From assembly GCA_002501855.1 (NCBI GenBank), contig DAOM01000321.1:1-18886 (forward strand): DNA of 18,886 nt, written 5' to 3'. Shown here piece after piece: positions 13,864 through 18,886 of the stretch; positions within the stretch are counted from its first letter, which is position 1; every line of letters begins with the position of its first letter. Below the pieces are notes generated by a model, which did no database searches, was not told the origin of the DNA, and saw nothing but the letters and a program-made list of their open reading frames with translations. Position numbers and translations under genes: made by a program. The stretch comes from Candidatus Nitrosopolaris nunavutensis. GTDB lineage: Archaea; Thermoproteota; Nitrososphaeria; Nitrososphaerales; Nitrososphaeraceae.

Positions 13864-14289
13864 ATGGACTACATTGATACTGGGTTCTTTGTACCACTTT
13901 TCCATTTGGCTAATTGTGATGGCTTGGACAGGCACTGATTTGCTTATTAATTATAAGATAGGTACTTTGCAGGTTCTTTTGTTATTCGTATCACATTTAT
14001 TGTACTGGCTGCAATCGTTTCTCCAAGAATCATTTATGACAATGCTAGTTCTATATCTCCCATCGCTAAATCATATTATGCAGCATTTTTGGACATTAAC
14101 AATTCGTATGATCCTGCAGTAAACAAAACAATGAACGAATTTGGTAGAGAAGTGTTTTGGATCGTAACAATAATACTTCTATTCATTTTAGGGGGCTGGA
14201 TAGGAAAAATATGTCCTCGATTATGGACCACGACCTTATTTTTTGTTATTCCAAAAGTAATAAATTTACTGGGGGGGCAATGTTTTTAA
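13864..14289 (+). pseudogene. Frameshifted membrane protein gene
   Basis: ATG 13864 starts MDYIDTGFFVPLFHLA in one frame. A second frame carries MAWTGTDLLINYKIGT. From about 13962 the first frame resumes with FAGSFVIRITFIVLAAIVSP, SYYAAFLDINNSYDPAVNKT and EFGREVFWIVTIILLFILGG, up to the stop at 14287-14289. So two compensating indels lie near 13920 and 13960. The long open 3' part has two strong membrane helices separated by a polar loop of about 45 residues (RIIYDNASSISPIAKSYYAA onward). The family is unknown. A run of seven Gs at 14271-14277 near the end is a likely slippage site and may have changed the C-terminus. Confidence 0.6.
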
Positions 14290-14290
14290 G

Positions 14291-14297
14291 TTATATG
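14291..14297 (+). promoter_or_regulatory. TATA box for the PLP decarboxylase
   Basis: TTATATG is centred about 31 bases before TTG 14325 and 34 before GTG 14328. The predicted transcript start lies within about 5-8 bases of the start codon, so the leader is very short. It shows that the gene is not co-transcribed with the decayed membrane gene upstream. Confidence 0.45.
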
Positions 14298-14324
14298 TTT
14301 TAGCAATAAAATAACAAAAAGAAA

Positions 14325-15674
14325 TTGGTGGAGAATTCTCAGATTCAACTGGTGGAAAATCTAGATCTAACGGCACCAGCGTTAAACCGCTTTGTAAAAC
14401 CAAATGAAATCAGCAAATTAGTTGCACAGTACGGCACCCCGCTTTATTTGATTGACGAAGATACGCTGCACGCAAAAGTCAAGGAATTGCATGCAGCATA
14501 TACAAAGTTCGTTGGACCTCTGAAGATCGCCTACTCAATTAAAGCTAACTTTAACCCAGCGATCTTACGTACATTCATAACTGATGGTATAACATTCGAT
14601 TTGACATCGATTGGCGAACTTCATTTTATAAAACAATGCAAAGCAGCTCCCGAAAACATCATTTATACAAGCGTTACAGAGGAATTCGAAGAATACCTTG
14701 AGGTATTACAAAGTGGTGTACGGAAAGTTGTCGTGAGTTCCTTTAATGGGATGACGAATTTGGCAAAAGCCGCTAGCAAAATAGGTGTAAAGGTACCAAC
14801 TATGATCCGAGTGAATCCAGAGGTAGGAGTTAAAGCTGGAGTTCGTGCATCATACAGAAACGGCAAATTTGGAGTTCCGTTCAATGGTGGAACCATCGAT
14901 AGCGCAACCAAAATGATCAAACACCTAATGGACAATGATTTACTTAGATTTGAGGGCTTTCACTTTCATCTGGGGTCGCAAATTACAGACTTCTCATGTT
15001 TTATACATGCGCTTGACAAGATGGATGCATTTATGACAAAAATGAAGAAGGAGTATCCAAACTTCCAGGTTAATACATTTGATATTGGGGGAGGGACTCC
15101 AGTGTCCTATGACGAACCAGTACCAAGTCCCACGCAGATGGCTGAAAACCTTGTCTCTCGACTCAACCAACTAGTAGACACTCACGGAATATTCGAATTG
15201 ATGATCGAAAGCGGCAGGTTTCTTGTAGCTGAATCATCGATCTTGGTTTCTAAGATAGTAAATACTAAGGAATATAGTGAACACAAAATTGTCATATTAG
15301 ATGCAGGTTATCATTTATTGTTAGATGCAGCTCTTTTAAAACAAGAATATCCACAAGAAATAGTTTCAATATCTAAAAACAAAGTCAAGACAACAAGTCA
15401 GCTACCCACAAAGAACATCCATTTGGCAGGTAGGCTATGTGATACCTATGACATTTTTCCCTTATCGAAAGTATCGAGCCTGAATGAAGCAGATGTTGGA
15501 AGATATATGTCATTCTATAATGTAGGAGCGTACTCCCTCGTATTCAATATGCCCTTTCACTGTCAGATAAAACCACCTGTCATTATGAAGACTGCCAAGG
15601 GAGAATTTAAACTAGTTAGAAAAGGATCGTCATATGAACGACTCTTTATAGAAGAAGGAGGAGATATATTCTAA
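14325..15674 (+). CDS. Fold-III PLP-dependent decarboxylase (diaminopimelate/ornithine/arginine decarboxylase family)
   Basis: This 449-residue pyridoxal-phosphate enzyme has an N-terminal TIM barrel and a C-terminal beta domain. The Schiff-base Lys73 lies in AYSIKANFNP. Other matches are HFHLGSQ (213-219), the glycine-rich phosphate loop DIGGGTP (253-259), ESGRF (295-299) and the dimer-interface catalytic Cys372 in GRLCDTYD. The usual diaminopimelate decarboxylase has EPGR and CESGD, so both substrate-contact motifs are altered here. Ammonia-oxidising archaea are generally thought to make lysine through the aminoadipate (LysW) route. A different amino-acid substrate is therefore plausible, and no lysine or polyamine gene is adjacent. 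The start is TTG 14325 or, equally likely, GTG 14328. Ts at 15681-15687 after the stop could terminate. Confidence 0.85.
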   Translation: MVENSQIQLVENLDLTAPALNRFVKPNEISKLVAQYGTPLYLIDEDTLHAKVKELHAAYTKFVGPLKIAYSIKANFNPAILRTFITDGITFDLTSIGELHFIKQCKAAPENIIYTSVTEEFEEYLEVLQSGVRKVVVSSFNGMTNLAKAASKIGVKVPTMIRVNPEVGVKAGVRASYRNGKFGVPFNGGTIDSATKMIKHLMDNDLLRFEGFHFHLGSQITDFSCFIHALDKMDAFMTKMKKEYPNFQVNTFDIGGGTPVSYDEPVPSPTQMAENLVSRLNQLVDTHGIFELMIESGRFLVAESSILVSKIVNTKEYSEHKIVILDAGYHLLLDAALLKQEYPQEIVSISKNKVKTTSQLPTKNIHLAGRLCDTYDIFPLSKVSSLNEADVGRYMSFYNVGAYSLVFNMPFHCQIKPPVIMKTAKGEFKLVRKGSSYERLFIEEGGDIF

Positions 15675-15700
15675 CCACGCTTTTTTTATCCCCGAATAGA

Positions 15701-15711
15701 GTTTATATATA
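15701..15711 (+). promoter_or_regulatory. TATA box for the acylphosphatase
   Basis: GTTTATATATA is centred about 25 bases before TTG 15731, so the predicted transcript begins at that codon or close to TTG 15740. It supports a leaderless mRNA, and a separate transcription unit from the decarboxylase that ends 56 bases before the acylphosphatase start. Confidence 0.55.
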
Positions 15712-15730
15712 TTTTACTTACAGAGATTGG

Positions 15731-16066
15731 TTGGTTATATTGTCATCCTCTCCATCCTCATTTACCAGAAAGGACTACGACAATAGTAACAAGAAAATCA
15801 GAGCACATATTCTCGTACTCGGCAAAGTGCAGGGTGTGTATTTTCGACAAAACACTCGAATAGTAGCTACTGGGCATGGTGTAACGGGTTGGGTACGTAA
15901 TCTAAAAGATGGACGAGTGGAGGTGCTTTTAGAAGGATATGAGGCAGATGTTGGACAGGTGATTGAATGGTGTCATGCAGGCCCACCAAAGGCTACTGTT
16001 AACGATGTTGATATAAAGTATGAAAAGTATACTGGTGAATTCGAAGAGTTCAGGGTCAATTATTGA
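15731..16066 (+). CDS. acyP: Acylphosphatase
   Basis: This small cytosolic enzyme hydrolyses the carboxyl-phosphate bond of acyl phosphates such as acetyl phosphate or carbamoyl phosphate. The family signature is clear: GKVQGVYFRQ with the phosphate-binding Arg39, then GVTGWVRNLKDGRVEV with the catalytic Asn57, then the LLEG strand and the GPPKATV loop. At 111 residues it is longer than the usual 90-100. The extra is a polar N-terminal tail of about 20 residues (SSSPSSFTRKDYDNSN), which may be disordered or may mean that the true start is the TTG three codons later or further in. The start is a TTG at leaderless distance from its TATA box. A hairpin follows the stop. Confidence 0.88.
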   Translation: MVILSSSPSSFTRKDYDNSNKKIRAHILVLGKVQGVYFRQNTRIVATGHGVTGWVRNLKDGRVEVLLEGYEADVGQVIEWCHAGPPKATVNDVDIKYEKYTGEFEEFRVNY

Positions 16067-16102
16067 GCATTATTCCCGGGTTTGAAATTCTACAATGCTC
16101 AA
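16063..16102. terminator. Perfect 9-bp hairpin at the acylphosphatase stop
   Basis: TTGAGCATT (16063-16071) pairs perfectly with AATGCTCAA (16094-16102) across a 22-base loop that contains CCCGGG. The left arm includes the acylphosphatase stop codon. No T-tract follows on the plus strand, so it may stabilise the 3' end or end transcription weakly between these convergent genes. Confidence 0.45.
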
Positions 16103-16211
16103 GTAGGATCAATGAATGAATCTACTCTAAGACCGTTTTTAACGTAAAATAACGTCAGAATCATCGCCTACTAACGATATCCTTCTTTTCTTATTTTTAT
16201 CGATGGTCGAC

Positions 16212-16241
16212 CACATTATATCTTAACACATTATATCTTAA
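16212..16241. repeat. 15-bp perfect tandem duplication at the kinase 3' end
   Basis: CACATTATATCTTAA occurs twice back to back (16212-16226 and 16227-16241). The second copy covers the stop codon and last codons of the histidine kinase on the minus strand. The duplication places a further TAA after the real stop and leaves the protein end unchanged, as expected for a recent slippage event. Confidence 0.9.
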
Positions 16242-17481
16242 CTCTTGTTTTTGCTGATGGTAGACTGAATGCAAATGTTGCTCCTTTATCTTCAGTATTA
16301 TTCTTAGCCCATATCTTTCCACCATGAGCCTCAATGATACTTTTAGAAATAAACAATCCTAAACCTGTTCCTTGAGACGATTTTGAAGCGAATTTCTCAA
16401 ATAATCTGGGCAATATCTCCTGATTTATTCCTGTACCAGAATCTTTGACGGTAACAACGGCAAGCTTTTGGGGACCGTTGTCTTGTTTCTCTTCTTCTAT
16501 AGTTATGGATACAGTTCCGCCGCCTTTCTTGGTAAATTTAACAGCGTTAGTTAAGAGATTGAAAATAACTTGAGTTAATCTTGCTTTATCTGCTTCTACA
16601 AAAATAATATCGTGGTCTCTAGGAATGCATACCACTTCTACTTTCACATCATGATCTATTTGATTGTTAATTTCCTGTACGGTATTTGATATCACATCAT
16701 TTGCATTGATTAGTTCTTTTTTTAGCTCCAATGATTGGCTTTCAATTTTTGTAACATCTAAAATGTCATCAGCAAGTCGCTGCAACCTCTTTGCATTCCT
16801 AGCTATAACATCCAGTAATGCTTCTTCTTCTGCTCTATCCATTGTTTTATCAGAACGTAGAACTCCAGTTAATCCAAGTATCGGCTCGATAGGAGTTCGT
16901 AATTCATGAGCCGCTATATCGAGAAATTCTTTTTGCATTTTATTATTGATTTTTAGCTGCTCATACGTTTCATTTAATTTTTCATATAATTCTCTTTGTT
17001 TCCAAAGACTATCAAAGATTGAAGCATATGATAACGCAATCGGCTTGCTATCAGAGTATGCCCCCAGTCCCGCTGCGTCGTAAGAATTATCTTTTGTATC
17101 ATCCTTTGTTTCTATAATTAGGGATTGTCTTCGATCAACAACTAAAATTCCAATTGTATTTTGTAAACTCATGTCAACGCTTCTAATGGATAACTCAGGC
17201 AGTACCAAATTCACTTCATTTATTATCTCTGTAATCTGCTGGTAATCAGCAGGTATCAAGACTCTAATTTTTACACCATGCTCTATTGATTCTTTGAATA
17301 AGTGAAGCACTCCAATCCGTACTTGGCGACGAAATGCGTTGATTGATGAAAATATTCTCAACACTTCATCGCTTGCGGATTCTACTAGATCAAAAGATCG
17401 CTTTATCGACTCTCTAGTATTTCGAATAATTTCTATGTTAGCTGATTCATGATACATTACATAATACCCCTCATTCTTCAA
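16231..17481 (-). CDS. Soluble sensor histidine kinase
   Basis: This 416-residue two-component sensor kinase lacks membrane segments and so senses a cytoplasmic signal. Residues 1-160 form a sensor domain starting with a helical stretch (SASDEVLRIFSSINAFRRQV), followed by a strand HGVKIRVLIP and later NTIGILVVDRRQSLIIE, similar to TrmB/PLD-like input domains of archaeal kinases. A coiled linker leads to the HisKA box with phospho-acceptor His192 in AAHELRTPIEP. The HATPase domain has the N-box NLLTNAVKF (308-316), the G1 box DSGTGI (347-352), FEKF and the G2 box GTGLGL. No response regulator gene is adjacent. The start is TTG 17479-17481; ATG at residue 9 (MYHESAN) is an alternative. No TATA box is visible at close range. 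Confidence 0.9.
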   Translation of the reverse strand: MKNEGYYVMYHESANIEIIRNTRESIKRSFDLVESASDEVLRIFSSINAFRRQVRIGVLHLFKESIEHGVKIRVLIPADYQQITEIINEVNLVLPELSIRSVDMSLQNTIGILVVDRRQSLIIETKDDTKDNSYDAAGLGAYSDSKPIALSYASIFDSLWKQRELYEKLNETYEQLKINNKMQKEFLDIAAHELRTPIEPILGLTGVLRSDKTMDRAEEEALLDVIARNAKRLQRLADDILDVTKIESQSLELKKELINANDVISNTVQEINNQIDHDVKVEVVCIPRDHDIIFVEADKARLTQVIFNLLTNAVKFTKKGGGTVSITIEEEKQDNGPQKLAVVTVKDSGTGINQEILPRLFEKFASKSSQGTGLGLFISKSIIEAHGGKIWAKNNTEDKGATFAFSLPSAKTRVKI

Positions 17482-17514
17482 TCTCTCCAGTCTTCTGTTG
17501 GGCTAGTGCCGCCT

Positions 17515-17557
17515 TGCCCCAGAAAGTATCGAATAGAGTCTGCTGCAAGTTGGGGCA
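17515..17557. repeat. Inverted repeat in the kinase leader
   Basis: TGCCCCA at 17515-17521 pairs with TGGGGCA at 17551-17557. Two more pairs (CC with GG) lie beyond one mismatch, and the spacer is 29 bases. It sits 34-76 bases upstream of the kinase TTG in GC-rich DNA. As RNA it would form a stem in a long leader; as DNA it could bind a protein. Its role is not shown. Confidence 0.4.
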
Positions 17558-17675
17558 TGGGAACACTTCGTGGGATACACACGAATTATTATTAATTAGT
17601 TCAATCTATAAATGTATTATTTTACATTAAGGTAGGGGAAATAATAGATAATGAGTAGTTTTGTGCTTAATTGTA

Positions 17676-17699
17676 CCCTAGCATTACTTAATGCGAGGG
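17676..17699. promoter_or_regulatory. 24-base near-perfect palindrome, possible operator
   Basis: CCCT-A-GCATTA-CT-TAATGC-G-AGGG has ten matched base pairs per half around a 2-base centre, with one mismatch. A hairpin loop that tight is unfavourable, so a dimeric regulator site is the better reading. It lies about 65 bases upstream of the candidate kinase TATA box and about 45 bases beyond the stop of the small membrane peptide. Confidence 0.4.
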
Positions 17700-17742
17700 C
17701 ATACTTAACATCATCCAGTTACCTAGTTACCTAAATAGCCTT

Positions 17743-17829
17743 TTATACTTGCAGGAACGGAAACAATTGCCAGATTATAACCAGCGAAATTACAACAATA
17801 ATAATAGAAGCAAATATAGATTCAGTCAT
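17743..17829 (-). CDS. 28-aa single-helix membrane peptide
   Basis: The minus-strand frame from ATG 17827-17829 encodes 28 residues, MTESIFASIIIVVISLVIIW followed by QLFPFLQV. Apart from a short polar N-terminus it is one membrane helix. A TATA-like CTTAAAGATAAG around 17864-17875 would start a transcript near 17844, giving a 15-base leader. Such short hydrophobic proteins are often overlooked and may bind a membrane complex, or be type I toxins, or simply be chance frames. The hydrophobic run is unlikely to be random noise, but no family is recognised. It lies 38 bases downstream of the HEPN gene on the same strand. Confidence 0.4.
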   Translation of the reverse strand: MTESIFASIIIVVISLVIIWQLFPFLQV

Positions 17830-17867
17830 AGGATTAAGAACTAGATGTCATCGTGAAACACTTATCT

Positions 17868-18698
17868 TTAAGAATTTGGTGGTCCAACAGAGTTTGATCC
17901 TTCCTGTTTGAGTAAGACTCCACATAATCCCTTTCTCATCATAGCGGGAATAATATCAAGAAAATCTTCCATCATCAGGATAAGCTTATTACAAGCTTCT
18001 TTCATTTCTGGTCTGTTTAATTCCCGGAGATTTTCATTTTGGTGCTTTAATGATGGATATCTATAAAGATTGTTCTCCACAAGTATTAGAGGAAATAGGT
18101 AAACCGTCAATCCAAAGAATTTATCAAAAGGATGTACTTGGGTAGATCTTTCCGAGCCTGTCATTTTTCGATCCTGTAGTATGTTCCTAGCTAACGACGG
18201 TATAGAATTTAGATGTTTAGTATATTTATAATAAGCCTTCTCCACTTCTGAACGGTAATCACGCAGCAAATTCTTTTTTTCTTTGAAAATCTTGTTATAA
18301 TGGACATTGTCATCACATATCCGCTGCCTCAATCCTCTAATTTGGTCTAAGAGTAAATCCTTCGTCCTAGGGAAGTTTGGGTTTGTTGCTAAGTTTGGAT
18401 TTATCGTAGGAATATTATTGATGAAATATTCCTCGATTCTAAATATTTTGGAATAGATCTTTGGAATTGCTTTCAAGACATTATGACTTAGACATTTTAG
18501 ATCATCGTATGTATCAGCCTCAGACTTTTTCTCATGAGTAATAGTGTAGTAGGCAAAAATTGCCTTACTACCCTTTTCCAAGCATTGCTCAAGAGGATAG
18601 AAAGCGTTTGAAGACAATCCCTGATTTGTCAACAGCTTTGCAGATTCAAGATCAGTTTTTGCTGTCTCATAGAAACTATCATACAATGTTACTGTCAT
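17868..18698 (-). CDS. HEPN-domain protein
   Basis: This 276-residue all-helical protein is predicted to be cytosolic. The N-terminal 80 residues match the HEPN pattern: ETAKTDLESAKLL, then SSNAFYPLEQCLEKGSKAIF, then LKCLSHNVLKAIPKIY. HEPN proteins are commonly RNases in toxin, CRISPR and abortive-infection systems, or partners of nucleotidyltransferases. Active members carry R-x4-6-H, and Arg126-x6-His133 (RICDDNVH) fits that spacing, although it lies beyond the core N-terminal helices. The C-terminal part (residues 150-276) is not recognised. No nucleotidyltransferase or antitoxin gene is next to it. ATG start; a TATA-like GGTTTATAAC around 18736-18745 predicts a leader of about 15 bases. 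The base after its stop is followed by the small membrane peptide. Confidence 0.68.
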   Translation of the reverse strand: MTVTLYDSFYETAKTDLESAKLLTNQGLSSNAFYPLEQCLEKGSKAIFAYYTITHEKKSEADTYDDLKCLSHNVLKAIPKIYSKIFRIEEYFINNIPTINPNLATNPNFPRTKDLLLDQIRGLRQRICDDNVHYNKIFKEKKNLLRDYRSEVEKAYYKYTKHLNSIPSLARNILQDRKMTGSERSTQVHPFDKFFGLTVYLFPLILVENNLYRYPSLKHQNENLRELNRPEMKEACNKLILMMEDFLDIIPAMMRKGLCGVLLKQEGSNSVGPPNS

Positions 18699-18735
18699 GA
18701 GAACAGATATCTTCTCAACGATGGATAATTCTTTC

Positions 18736-18743
18736 GTTATAAA
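18736..18743 (-). promoter_or_regulatory. TATA box for the HEPN gene
   Basis: TTTATAAC on the minus strand is centred about 41 bases upstream of the HEPN ATG, so transcription would start near 18713 with a 15-base leader. It separates the HEPN gene from the regulator that ends at 18806. Confidence 0.45.
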
Positions 18744-18805
18744 CCGAATCCTGACACGCTGGTTGTCACGATTGAGCGATCATCTAATTTGAGTTGCTTC
18801 AATTT

Positions 18806-18886
18806 TCATTCCCCAAATATCTTCAATGTACTTTCCCCTTGTGGTGTAAGAATAACATTACTTTGTCTCCCTTTGTACTCCACTTC
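18806..18886 (-). CDS. C-terminal end of a probable winged-helix regulator (partial)
   Basis: The last 26 residues of a minus-strand gene enter from the right edge: EVEYKGRQSNVILTPQGEST then LKIFGE and a TGA at 18806-18808. The strand-turn-strand segment GRQSNVILTPQGE resembles the wing and following helix of MarR/PadR-like or other archaeal winged-helix regulators (R-x-x-x-x-LT-x-x-G-E). The start and the DNA-binding helix lie outside the window. The gene ends 107 bases before the HEPN start on the same strand and could regulate it. Confidence 0.55.
   Translation of the reverse strand, partial: EVEYKGRQSNVILTPQGESTLKIFGE

Larger units (their letters stand above)
17482..17742. other. Kinase upstream region with structured elements
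   Basis: This stretch has a GC-richer pocket at about 17500-17580 with an inverted repeat, a TATA-like CTATAAATG near 17604-17612, a 24-base palindrome and an 8-bp tandem GTTACCTA pair at 17718-17733. The TATA box could read as a promoter for the minus-strand kinase, with about 100 bases of leader. No gene is supported here, although short frames in the GC-rich pocket look protein-like in more than one direction. Confidence 0.4.

Overview
The window looks like chromosomal DNA of a group I.1b ammonia-oxidising archaeon (Nitrososphaerales; Nitrosocosmicus-like is my best guess). This is inference. The DNA is AT-rich and genes are widely spaced. Several start codons lie about 20-35 bases downstream of TATA boxes, so many mRNAs would be leaderless or nearly so. 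The gene content also fits: a histidine kinase without membrane segments, a tiny C2H2 zinc-finger protein, a DHA2-type MFS exporter and archaeal-style small winged-helix proteins. No rRNA, tRNA, CRISPR array or complete insertion sequence was found.

Layout. 1-3.5 kb: a broken gene runs off the left edge, followed by a CxxC-containing protein of unknown function, an MFS exporter, and about 1 kb of decayed DNA with a possible TnpB/IS605 relic. 3.5-6.8 kb: a patatin-like phospholipase convergent with a stand-alone succinate dehydrogenase/fumarate reductase flavoprotein. 6.8-8.6 kb: coding relics, then an alpha/beta hydrolase. 8.9-14.3 kb: a graveyard holding intact small genes (a C2H2 zinc finger, a VOC protein, two linked three-helix membrane proteins and a second copy of one of them, a 56-aa basic protein) among at least six genes broken by small indels or stops. 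14.3-16.1 kb: a fold-III PLP decarboxylase and an acylphosphatase, each with its own promoter. 16.2-18.9 kb, all on the minus strand: a soluble histidine kinase, a 28-aa membrane peptide, a HEPN-domain protein and the C-terminus of a probable winged-helix regulator at the right edge.

How the genes work together. There is little operon structure. The clear coupled units are the two membrane-protein genes at 10865-11523, which overlap by ATGA, and the relic ArsR gene, which overlaps the next small frame by ATGA. A second, decayed copy of the membrane pair lies 1.2 kb downstream: its first member is frameshifted while its second stays open. The large enzymes are intact, so the frameshifts are concentrated in small accessory genes. 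That argues for real gene decay rather than uniformly poor sequence, although read-level checking is needed. I see no convincing new defence or biosynthetic system. The most unusual items are the duplicated membrane pair, the density of decayed genes with recognisable promoters, and the HEPN protein with a possible R-x6-H motif.
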